NCBI GenBank assembly: GCA_039026555.1 | Contig: JBCCMB010000090.1 | Coordinates: forward strand, 1 to 11,503 | Direction: 5' to 3' | Length of the DNA: 11,503 nt | From: JBCCMB01 sp039026555 | Lineage (GTDB): Bacteria > Pseudomonadota > Alphaproteobacteria > Caulobacterales > Hyphomonadaceae | Shown here: positions 1 through 6,390 of the stretch, piece after piece | Position numbering within the stretch: the first letter of the stretch is position 1 | Layout of the letters: each line of letters opens with the position of its first letter | The notes under the pieces: generated by a model | Told to the model about the DNA's origin: nothing | Seen by the model: only the letters and a program-made list of their open reading frames with translations | Databases searched by the model: none | Program-made: the position numbers and the translations under genes

Positions 1-677
1 ATGCGCCGGCAGTGAAGGTTCGCGGCGTGCAAGCGCGTGGGGCCGAGATTGTCTTCTATGATCGAGACACGGAAAGTCGCGAAGAGATCGCGCAGTATCT
101 TGCCACGTCGCGCGGCGCGGTTTTGGTTCCGTCCTATGATAATGCATACATCATCGCCGGGCAGGGAAGCGTTGGTCTGGAAGCGGTGCAGGACGCTGCG
201 CATCTGGGCGTGGAATTCGACGCGGTGCATTGCTGCGTCGGCGGCGGCGGCTTAATCGCGGGCGTCGCCTTGGCGTTTGAACGCCTCAGCCCGCAAACGC
301 AGATTTGGGGCGCCGAACCGGATGCGCATGACGACACCGCGCGCTCGCTCGACGCCGGAATGATCTTATCAAATGCGCCCGGTACGCGCTCCTTCTGCGA
401 CGCGCTTTTGTCGCCGTCCCCCGGGGAGATGACGTTCGCCATCAATCAGCGCTTATTGGACGGCGTGGGGTGTGTCAGCGACGCGGATGTTCGCGCGGCC
501 ATGCGGTTTGCGTTCGAGCATTTGAAGCTCGTCGTCGAACCGGGCGGCGCCGCGGCTTTGGCGTCCATCCTCGCCGGCAGAGCCCCTGTCAAAGCTGGAT
601 CAAATATCCTGGTCGTTTTGACCGGCGGGAATGTTGATCCGGACCTATTCGCCGACGTGCTGAGGCGGTCCGACTAG
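1..677 (+). CDS. PLP-dependent threonine/serine dehydratase, C-terminal part (5' end outside window)
   Basis: The frame is open from the window edge (first whole codon at position 3), so the GTG at 12 is internal and not a start. Visible features are those of fold-type II PLP enzymes of the threonine ammonia-lyase/serine dehydratase/serine racemase group. They are a GQGSVGLE segment, a glycine-rich phosphate-binding loop GGGGL at about nt 240-254, an AEPD segment, EPGGAAALAS, and LTGGNVDP near the C-terminus. These enzymes deaminate Thr or Ser to a 2-oxo acid and ammonia in the cytoplasm. The Schiff-base lysine lies in the missing N-terminal half. The protein ends soon after LTGGNVDP with no ACT domain, so it resembles the short catabolic/racemase-like type and not the long feedback-regulated IlvA. 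The exact substrate cannot be decided. Its TAG stop abuts the ancestral end of the convergent slt gene. Confidence 0.88.
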   Translation, partial: APAVKVRGVQARGAEIVFYDRDTESREEIAQYLATSRGAVLVPSYDNAYIIAGQGSVGLEAVQDAAHLGVEFDAVHCCVGGGGLIAGVALAFERLSPQTQIWGAEPDAHDDTARSLDAGMILSNAPGTRSFCDALLSPSPGEMTFAINQRLLDGVGCVSDADVRAAMRFAFEHLKLVVEPGGAAALASILAGRAPVKAGSNILVVLTGGNVDPDLFADVLRRSD

Positions 678-790
678 CCGCCGCGACGAATGTCCTTCGA
701 TAATTCAATCGGCGTCGGCGCTTCTGTGAGTCTGTGACGGTAGACTTGGAGGTTTTCCATCACACGCTGCACATAATTCCGCGTTTCCTA
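674..790 (-). other. Conserved C-terminal tail of slt beyond the amber codon
   Basis: After TAG (790-788) the same frame reads 37 sense codons: ETRNYVQRVMENLQVYRHRL, then a tail from TEAPTPIEL to the final RRGG, then a TAG at 676-674. The first 20 residues are the characteristic end of the Slt catalytic domain. A single base change (TAC or TAT to TAG) would restore the usual Tyr. With the tail included, slt would be 673 residues and its stop would overlap the convergent dehydratase stop in the tetranucleotide CTAG (674-677), leaving no gap. A sequencing error, a recent nonsense mutation or readthrough are all possible. Confidence 0.85.
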
Positions 791-2695
791 GAAAGGGATG
801 CTCTCGATCCAATCCACCGGATCGACTGATCCTTTGCGGGGGTCGCCATATTCCTTAATCCAGCGACGCGGACGGCTGGCGCCGGCGTTGTAGGCCGCCG
901 CAGCCATAATGTAGGAGCCGTTAAACTCGTCGACCAGATCATCCAAATGGCTGCGGCCCAGGGTGAAATTGTAATCGGGGTCGTCAGTCAGCCAGGACTG
1001 GCGGTAAGGCATGCCCACTTGGCGCGCTGTGGCGCGCGCGGTGGATGGCAGCATTTGCATCATGCCGCGTGCGTTCGCGTGGCTGATCGCTCTTGGGTTC
1101 AATTCGCTTTCCTGCCGCGAGAGGGCCAAAACCAAGGCTTCTTCAGCCGACCCGGAATTGCGCGAGGGCGGCAGGTCTAGGACGGGATAAGCGGCGGCTG
1201 GCGCGACGAGGCCCTTCGCGAGGCCGGTTTTGGCGCTGCGTACGCCGGCGCGGGGCTGCAGATAGGACCAAGCAAGGTCGAACAGCATTTGATGCTCTTC
1301 CGGCGTCGTCAGCCTGTCATCGATGTCATAGGAGAACTTTTCAAACGAGCGGAGACGGCCCGTTTCCGCCAGCAGGATGGCCGCGCGTACTTGCGGGCGC
1401 GCTTCAAAGGCTTTGCGATCCGCGTCCGTCAGGCCGGAGGGCGTTTTAAGATCGATCGACGCCGCGCTGTCGCCGACCTTTTCTGCGGCGAGTTGTCCGT
1501 AGAAGGTGAAAGGATGATTGGCGGCTTCTTGATAGGCTAAAAGGGCTTCATTAGGTCGTCCAAGCGCGCTGAGCGCTTCGCCGCGCCAATAATGCGCGCG
1601 ACCTAGGCTGATGGGCGTTCCTACGCCTTGGGCCAGCGAACTAAAATGCGCTTCCGCCGCCGCCGCGTCGTTCAAATAACGCAGCGCCAGCCAGCCGGCC
1701 ATCCATTCGGCGTCTGCGAATGCGCCGCCGGACGTCAATCCATGGTCCGCCGCCAGCGTATAAGCCGCGCGATAATCCTTGCGCTTGATGAGATTGCGCG
1801 CCGCTAAATTGCGTTCGGTCCAAATCTTATTACGGCCGACTTCAATCGCGTCTTCTGCACGGAGCACCATTAGCAACGGTATGGCGTCATCCGTCCGGCC
1901 TTTTTTGCGCCGCCAGCGGGCGCGATCGTGAAGCAGGCCGGGATCATCGACGTGGCTGCGCGGCACGGCGCCGACGGCGCTGTCCACGCCACGACGGCTT
2001 TCAATAAGGGCGATGCGCGCTTCAGCGACGCGCCTGTCTGCAGTGGTTAGGCGCGGCAGCAATCGCCGCGCGGCGGTGCGCTGACTGGTCCAGATCAGCA
2101 TTTCAACGCGATCGCGATGATCTTCGGAGGTCAGTAGGTTTCCAGAATTGGACAGCACGCGTTTCGTCGCGCTGTCCGACAGGACGTTGTTACGCCACGC
2201 GTCCCGAATCAGCGCATCGGCGTCGGCGATTTGGCCCAATTGTCTGTGCGCCTCAGCCAGAACGAGTTTGCCTTCCCCGGTCGTTGCGCCGCTTTCGCCA
2301 AACCAGGCGATCCGCTCGCCCGGCGATAGGGTGGAGTTGGCGATTTCACGCTCCGCTTGAACGCGGATCGCGCGCTCGCCGGGCCAGTCTTTAAGCTCGA
2401 CCAGTGCGGCTTGAAGCTCCGCGAATCTCGCGCGCGACGACGTTGAGGTGGCGATCCGCCACTGCATCAGGCGTTTAGCGTCGGCGTCCTGGATTTGTGC
2501 TTGGACGGTCTTAGCTTCCGTCCAACGGCCGGCGTCGGCGGCGTCCAAGCCGCTATCCAAACGGGTAAAATCCGCCTGTGACAGAACACGCGATTCATAA
2601 ACGAGCGCAGGCTTTAATGACGGCGCTCGCGGGGCCGCGAAAGCAGGCGCAATGGCGCCGATCGTTAGAAGTGCGAGGGATAGAAAACGCGTCAT
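788..2695 (-). CDS. slt: Soluble lytic murein transglycosylase (Slt), ending at an in-frame amber codon
   Basis: 635 codons. The ATG at 2695 is followed by a Sec signal peptide (MTRFLSLALLTIGAIAPAFA, cleavage before APRAP), so the protein is periplasmic. Residues about 25-500 form the long helical, TPR-like superhelix typical of Slt70. The C-terminal lytic transglycosylase domain has the catalytic glutamate E529 in RQES, then GMMQMLPSTA (about 544-553) and AYNAG (601-605). The family cleaves the MurNAc-GlcNAc bond and forms 1,6-anhydroMurNAc. The upstream AAGG is a weak ribosome site. The frame stops at TAG (788-790) right after WIESIPF. Family members usually continue there with Y-ETRxYVxxVxxN, and exactly that continues in frame downstream (see next feature), so this is a nonsense-truncated or read-through gene. 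Length matches E. coli Slt70 (about 645) only roughly. The gene is divergent from dapA. Confidence 0.93.
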   Translation of the reverse strand: MTRFLSLALLTIGAIAPAFAAPRAPSLKPALVYESRVLSQADFTRLDSGLDAADAGRWTEAKTVQAQIQDADAKRLMQWRIATSTSSRARFAELQAALVELKDWPGERAIRVQAEREIANSTLSPGERIAWFGESGATTGEGKLVLAEAHRQLGQIADADALIRDAWRNNVLSDSATKRVLSNSGNLLTSEDHRDRVEMLIWTSQRTAARRLLPRLTTADRRVAEARIALIESRRGVDSAVGAVPRSHVDDPGLLHDRARWRRKKGRTDDAIPLLMVLRAEDAIEVGRNKIWTERNLAARNLIKRKDYRAAYTLAADHGLTSGGAFADAEWMAGWLALRYLNDAAAAEAHFSSLAQGVGTPISLGRAHYWRGEALSALGRPNEALLAYQEAANHPFTFYGQLAAEKVGDSAASIDLKTPSGLTDADRKAFEARPQVRAAILLAETGRLRSFEKFSYDIDDRLTTPEEHQMLFDLAWSYLQPRAGVRSAKTGLAKGLVAPAAAYPVLDLPPSRNSGSAEEALVLALSRQESELNPRAISHANARGMMQMLPSTARATARQVGMPYRQSWLTDDPDYNFTLGRSHLDDLVDEFNGSYIMAAAAYNAGASRPRRWIKEYGDPRKGSVDPVDWIESIPF

Positions 2696-2780
2696 TGCCT
2701 TGAAAAAACCTTTCGCGATGTCAATACACTCTCAAACCAACGCCGAGGGTCGACGCCATTAGCGTCCCTGGTTATGCAAA

Positions 2781-2802
2781 TATAATGACACGTCTCGGAG
2801 GG
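2781..2802 (+). promoter_or_regulatory. Probable dapA -10 box and ribosome binding site
   Basis: A perfect TATAAT lies at 2781-2786, 20 nt before the dapA ATG, followed by GGAGGG (2797-2802) as a strong Shine-Dalgarno sequence four bases before the start. The implied leader is very short (about 14 nt). The matching -35 (TTAGCG at 2759-2764, 16-nt spacer) is poor, and an imperfect bulged inverted repeat (2746-2769) covers that position, so an activator or another sigma factor is possible. Only the -10 and ribosome site are directly visible. Confidence 0.5.
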
Positions 2803-2806
2803 CGCG

Positions 2807-3688
2807 ATGTTTAAGGGCTCCATTCCCGCACTTGTGACGCCGTTTCGTGGCGGAAAAGTGGACGAAGATGCGTTCATCCGTCTATTAGATCGCCAAATCG
2901 AGGCGGGAACCCATGGGCTTGTGCCGTGTGGGACCACCGGCGAATCGGCCACGCTGTCGCATGACGAACATCGCCGAGTGGTGTCCCTTTGCGTCGAACG
3001 CGCCGCCGGACGGGTGCCGGTCATCGCCGGCGCGGGGTCGAATTCGACCGAAGAGGCGATCGGCCTTGTGGCGCATGCCAAAGAGGTAGGCGCACACGCT
3101 GCATTGACCGTGGCGCCTTACTATAACCGGCCTGGGCAGGACGGAATTTACGCGCATTTCAAAGCGATTAACGACGCTGTGGAGATGCCTTTAATCCTCT
3201 ATAATGTGCCGGCGCGCACCGTGTCGGACATCCTCCCAGAGACGCTCGCTGAGCTTGCAAAACTCCCTAACGTGATCGGTATCAAAGACGCCTCAGCCGA
3301 GCTTGATCGCGTCGCACGCCATCGTGATCAATGTGGAGAAGATTTCATCCTTTTATCGGGCGAAGACCCTACTGCGGTGGGCTTTAACGCGCATGGCGGG
3401 ACTGGATGCATCTCGGTGACGGCCAATGTCGCGCCCGAAGCTTGCGCAAAAATGCAGGAAGCGTGTCTCGCCGGCGATTACGCTGAGGCCCAACGCATCA
3501 ATCAAACGCTTTATCGCCTGCATCGTGTCCTGTTTCTGGAACCCAGCCCTGCGCCGACAAAATACGCGCTCTCGCTTTTGGGCCTATGCGAGGAAGAGAT
3601 CCGTCTGCCTCTATTGCCGGTTGTCTCGGACGCGTTGAAAGCCGAAATCCGCGAAGCGATGATCTTAGCGGGACTGGATGTCTCCTAA
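2807..3688 (+). CDS. dapA: 4-hydroxy-tetrahydrodipicolinate synthase
   Basis: 293 residues, the normal family length. DapA condenses pyruvate with aspartate-4-semialdehyde, the first committed step of the diaminopimelate/lysine pathway, in the cytoplasm. Landmarks match the TIM-barrel enzyme. GTTGE at 42-46 gives the T43-T44 proton relay, Y106/Y107 sits in YYNRP, and Y132 is in LYNVPAR. R137 binds the substrate carboxylate, and Schiff-base K160 is in GIKDAS. The ATG at 2807 has a strong GGAGGG ribosome site. The gene lies divergent from slt and directly overlaps smpB. The pairing with slt couples cell-wall precursor supply and turnover by position, though shared regulation is only an inference. 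Confidence 0.97.
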   Translation: MFKGSIPALVTPFRGGKVDEDAFIRLLDRQIEAGTHGLVPCGTTGESATLSHDEHRRVVSLCVERAAGRVPVIAGAGSNSTEEAIGLVAHAKEVGAHAALTVAPYYNRPGQDGIYAHFKAINDAVEMPLILYNVPARTVSDILPETLAELAKLPNVIGIKDASAELDRVARHRDQCGEDFILLSGEDPTAVGFNAHGGTGCISVTANVAPEACAKMQEACLAGDYAEAQRINQTLYRLHRVLFLEPSPAPTKYALSLLGLCEEEIRLPLLPVVSDALKAEIREAMILAGLDVS

Positions 3689-4170
3689 TGGCGCCGAAGA
3701 AAAAAAAGGCGGCGGACAACAATAAGCTGGTAGCGGAAAATCGCCGGGCGCGCCGCGAATACGAGATTGAAGATACGGTAGAGGCCGGACTTGTCCTGGT
3801 GGGGACGGAGGTGAAATCCCTACGCCTGGGCCGCGCCAATATCGCTGAATCCTATGCGCGTCAGGAAGATGGGGAGATGGTGCTGGTCAACGCCGACATC
3901 CCGCCTTATCCGCCGGCGGCGCAGTTTAATCACGCGCCCAAACGCATGCGCAAACTGCTGCTCCACAAGAAGGAGATGGGCAAATTGTTGGGCCAGGCTG
4001 ATCGCGATGGACGAACTTTGGTGCCTCTGAAGCTCTATTTTAACGACCGCGGGATCGCCAAATTGCTTATCGGCCTCGCAAAAGGCCGCAAGACGGAAGA
4101 CAAGCGCGACGTTGAGAAGAAGCGCGATTGGGAAAAGCAGAAAGCTAGGCTTCTTCGCGACCGAGGATAA
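3688..4170 (+). CDS. smpB: SsrA-binding protein SmpB
   Basis: 160 residues. SmpB binds tmRNA and places it in the A site of stalled ribosomes for trans-translation. Family blocks are clear: KLVAENRRARREYEIEDT near the N-terminus, GLVLVGTEVKSLR, ANIAESYAR, LLLHKKEM and VPLKLYFNDRG. The basic C-terminal tail (KGRKTEDKRDVEKKRDWEKQ) is the part that enters the decoding centre and mRNA channel. The frame is open further upstream, to 3586, but the ATG at 3688 gives the family-typical MAPKKKK N-terminus and overlaps the dapA TAA by one base (TAATG), indicating translational coupling. No tmRNA gene is visible in this window. Codons 5-7 contain a run of eight A. Confidence 0.97.
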   Translation: MAPKKKKAADNNKLVAENRRARREYEIEDTVEAGLVLVGTEVKSLRLGRANIAESYARQEDGEMVLVNADIPPYPPAAQFNHAPKRMRKLLLHKKEMGKLLGQADRDGRTLVPLKLYFNDRGIAKLLIGLAKGRKTEDKRDVEKKRDWEKQKARLLRDRG

Positions 4171-4266
4171 CCGCAGAACAAGAAGTGCGGATCGCTTTCG
4201 CCGCTCGACATGCGCCCAGTAAATGCTGATGATCGTAATGATCGAAGAATTTGGGAGGGGATCCGT

Positions 4267-4608
4267 ATGAAAAGGTTATCAACGTCGGTCGCTGCGGTTT
4301 TGATGTTGCTGGCTGCCGCTTGCACGAATTTCACCGCGCCGCCGGCTGAGCCTTCGGCGCCCGTTGTCGGTCTTGGAGAGATCTGTGGCGGCATTGTCGG
4401 CGCCGTTTGCGAAGGCGAGGGAGACACGACTTTCTGTAAATCGGACGTCGGCGCATGCGGCGAGCTCGCTGGCGTTTGTTCGGAAATCCCACAAATTTGC
4501 ACCGCCGATTTCAAACCTATTTGTGGGTGCGATGGACAAGACTACAGCAATAGCTGTGTTGCGGATCGTGCGGGCGTCAACGTCGCTTCAGAAGGCAAGT
4601 GCGGCTGA
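4267..4608 (+). CDS. Small Kazal-domain lipoprotein (putative protease inhibitor)
   Basis: 113 residues from ATG 4267, chosen because GGGAGGGG precedes it and it begins directly with a lipoprotein signal (MKRLSTSVAAVLMLLAAAC, lipidated Cys19); an in-frame ATG at 4210 would bury the signal. A Pro-rich spacer follows, then ten cysteines (40, 48, 57, 64, 71, 78, 86, 88, 97, 112). Residues 78-112 fit the Kazal pattern C-x7-C-x6-Y-x3-C, with GCDGQDYSNSC and the usual AGV near the end. Residues 40-71 resemble the Cys-rich follistatin-like module often found before such domains. Kazal domains inhibit serine proteases. The residue at the P1 position appears to be Ala80, which would favour elastase-like proteases (inference). 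The protein is probably anchored in the cell envelope. The target is unknown. Confidence 0.8.
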   Translation: MKRLSTSVAAVLMLLAAACTNFTAPPAEPSAPVVGLGEICGGIVGAVCEGEGDTTFCKSDVGACGELAGVCSEIPQICTADFKPICGCDGQDYSNSCVADRAGVNVASEGKCG

Positions 4609-4623
4609 GCTGATTGATCGTCT

Positions 4624-5337
4624 TCAGATCAAACCCTTAGCCTTAAAGCTCTCCGCCCCGTCGCGCCCGACGATCAAATGGTCGTGCACTTTGATCTCCA
4701 ATGAGGACAGCGCGTCGATGATGTCGCGCGTGATTTCAACGTCCGCGCGAGACGGCGTTGGATCGCCGCTTGGATGATTGTGCACTAAAATAACGGAGGA
4801 CGCCGCATGGGCGAGGGCGCGTTTGGCGAGTTCGCGTGGATAGACCGGGGCATGATCGACTGTTCCGCGACCGAGCACTTCATCGGCGATCAGCTGGTTC
4901 TTTTTGTCCAAGAATAGAACGCGAAACTGTTCCGTCGTTTCGTGTTGCAAACTGACCCGCACATAATTTAGCAGAGACGCCCATGACGAAATGACAGATC
5001 GCGATTGCACGGTTTCACGCGCCGCGCGCTGATTGAGCAAATGCGTCGCGCGGATATAGGCGGCGGCTGTCTCGCCTACGCCATCCACCTCCACCAAGCG
5101 TTCCACCGGCGCCGCCATCGCGCCCGAGACGCCGCCAAAGCGCGCGATCAAGTCTTTTGCGATCGGTTTTACGTCGCGACGGGGCAGGAAGGCGCACAAA
5201 AGGAGTTCTAGGAGTTCGTAGTCCTGCAGCGTCTCCCCGCCGCCCTCGATCAGACGGTTCCGCAAGCGTTCGCGATGCCCGTGATAATGGCGGGTCGGTC
5301 CGTCTTTAGCTTTTGATTCTTTTGTTCCCCCCGCCAC
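4624..5337 (-). CDS. radC: RadC family JAB/MPN-domain protein
   Basis: 237 residues. The N-terminal part (about 18-100) carries the GHRERLRNRLIEGG opening and a helix-hairpin-helix (VDGVGETAA, 84-92). The C-terminal RadC/JAB domain has the complete JAMM-type motif H186-x-H188-P-S-G-D-x3-S196-x2-D199 and the final DHLIVG...SFKAKG. RadC was once linked to DNA repair, but its enzymatic role remains unsettled. It is often found with map in proteobacteria. No ATG is available. The start taken is GTG (5337-5335), nine bases after the map stop and in the same frame as map, with little ribosome-site signal, which points to translational coupling with map. It converges on the Kazal lipoprotein gene with a 15-nt gap. 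Confidence 0.92.
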   Translation of the reverse strand: MAGGTKESKAKDGPTRHYHGHRERLRNRLIEGGGETLQDYELLELLLCAFLPRRDVKPIAKDLIARFGGVSGAMAAPVERLVEVDGVGETAAAYIRATHLLNQRAARETVQSRSVISSWASLLNYVRVSLQHETTEQFRVLFLDKKNQLIADEVLGRGTVDHAPVYPRELAKRALAHAASSVILVHNHPSGDPTPSRADVEITRDIIDALSSLEIKVHDHLIVGRDGAESFKAKGLI

Positions 5338-5346
5338 GATATGTCG

Positions 5347-6174
5347 TCACACCGTATGCGGCGTGTGCAGGCCCGCTGGGGATTCTGTAAAGATCTCGCA
5401 TCCATCATCGGTGACGCCGATGGAATGCTCAAACTGCGCGGTCAATGACCGATCGCGCGTCACCGCCGTCCAGCCATCCGGCAGCAGCGCCACATCCTTG
5501 CGACCCAAATTGATCATGGGCTCAATGGTGAAAATCATGCCGGGGCGCAATTCATGACCTTGACCGCGCTTGCCGAAATGCAAAATGTTCGGCGCATCAT
5601 GGAAGAGTTGGCCAAGCCCGTGGCCGCAAAACGCTTCAACGACGGAGCATCTTTGGCGTTCCGCATAATCTTGGATCGCCGCGCCAATATCGCCCGTGCG
5701 CGCGCCTGGTTTCACGGCGGCGACGCCCCGCATCAGGCATTCATAGGTGATATCCATCAAGCGTGAGGCCTTACGCCGCGTTTCGCCCACGGAATACATG
5801 CGCGAGGTGTCGCCGTGCCATCCGCCCTCAACGATCGCCGTGACGTCGATATTCAGAATGTCGCCTTCTTTCAAAAGCTTGTCATGGTTTGGGATGCCAT
5901 GACAGACCACGTGGTTGAGCGAGGTGCAGAGCGAGTGACGGTAGCCGCGATAATAGACCGTGGCGGGGATTGCATCATGATCCAGCAGAAATTCGCGCGC
6001 CAAATCGTCAAGATGTCCAGTCGAGACGCCCGCTTTGACTTCCGCAACCAGCATATCGAGGCAGGAGGCGGCGACCTTGCCGGCGCGACGCATGCCTTCA
6101 AAGCCTTCCGGCCCGTGCAGCTTGATATGCCCCGTATTTCGAAGCGGCGCTTCAACGGCGTCGATAAAATTCAT
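5347..6174 (-). CDS. map: Methionine aminopeptidase, type I
   Basis: 275 residues. The enzyme removes the initiator Met from nascent proteins. All five metal ligands of the pita-bread fold can be placed: D110 (NIDVTA), D122 (GWHGDTSRMY), H185 (GHGLG), E218 (IEPMI) and E249 (FEHSIGV). The conserved H92 is in CHGIPN. There is no N-terminal zinc-finger extension and no type II insert. The start at 6174 has AAGGTGA seven bases upstream as a good ribosome site. It is the first gene of a map-radC unit and is divergent from the TauD-family gene across a 216-nt intergenic region. Confidence 0.96.
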   Translation of the reverse strand: MNFIDAVEAPLRNTGHIKLHGPEGFEGMRRAGKVAASCLDMLVAEVKAGVSTGHLDDLAREFLLDHDAIPATVYYRGYRHSLCTSLNHVVCHGIPNHDKLLKEGDILNIDVTAIVEGGWHGDTSRMYSVGETRRKASRLMDITYECLMRGVAAVKPGARTGDIGAAIQDYAERQRCSVVEAFCGHGLGQLFHDAPNILHFGKRGQGHELRPGMIFTIEPMINLGRKDVALLPDGWTAVTRDRSLTAQFEHSIGVTDDGCEIFTESPAGLHTPHTV

Positions 6175-6246
6175 GAATCACCTTTTGCGACGCAACAACC
6201 CCGATACAAGCTATTCGAATGTGAGCGAGCCGACAGCCGAGCGTCT

Positions 6247-6266
6247 GTTTGTGACAGATCACAAAC
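6247..6266. promoter_or_regulatory. Perfect 8+8 dyad, possible operator between map and the dioxygenase gene
   Basis: GTTTGTGA at 6247-6254 and its exact reverse complement TCACAAAC at 6259-6266 are separated by CAGA. The dyad sits about 72 nt upstream of map and 124 nt upstream of the TauD-family start, so it could serve either gene. The TGTGA/TCACA halves are those of Crp/Fnr-family sites, but the spacing is four bases instead of the six of canonical CRP sites, so identity with that family is only a suggestion. Confidence 0.4.
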
Positions 6267-6390
6267 CTAGCATAGAAGTGCAACCCCCGCACGTGTCGCG
6301 GCGCCTCCACAGTTCGCCGGCGCCGAAACAATTGGCATTAGTTACGACAATATTTTAGCGTGAGACGTAAACCATAGATAGGAGGACGCG

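Noticed and set aside
788..790. Amber stop reassigned to an amino acid across the genome
   Set aside because: The dehydratase, TauD-family, Zn-PLC-like, GIN lipoprotein and PPK2 genes all end naturally at TAG, so TAG functions as a stop here.
947..1449. Plus-strand open frames opposite slt
   Set aside because: They are shadows of the well-supported slt coding sequence, Arg-rich, with no family motifs.
3586..3687. Upstream in-frame extension of smpB
   Set aside because: It overlaps the dapA C-terminus, and the extra 34 residues do not resemble SmpB. The ATG at 3688 gives the normal N-terminus.
4171..4190. Hairpin CCGCA/TGCGG directly after the smpB stop as an intrinsic terminator
   Set aside because: The stem is only 5 bp with a 10-nt loop and no T-tract follows.
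4210..4266. Upstream ATG for the Kazal lipoprotein
   Set aside because: It would put 19 polar residues before the lipoprotein signal, while ATG 4267 has a strong GGGAGGGG site.
4035..4539. Antisense frames opposite smpB and the Kazal lipoprotein
   Set aside because: No motifs are present, and both are explained by the strongly supported plus-strand genes.
5815..6270. Plus-strand open frame of 151 codons opposite map
   Set aside because: It overlaps nearly all conserved map motifs on the other strand and has no coherent protein features.
6299..6325. Inverted repeat CGGCGCC / GGCGCCG in the map-dioxygenase gap
   Set aside because: Its core GGCGCC is self-palindromic and common in this genome, so two copies nearby are weak evidence of a structure.
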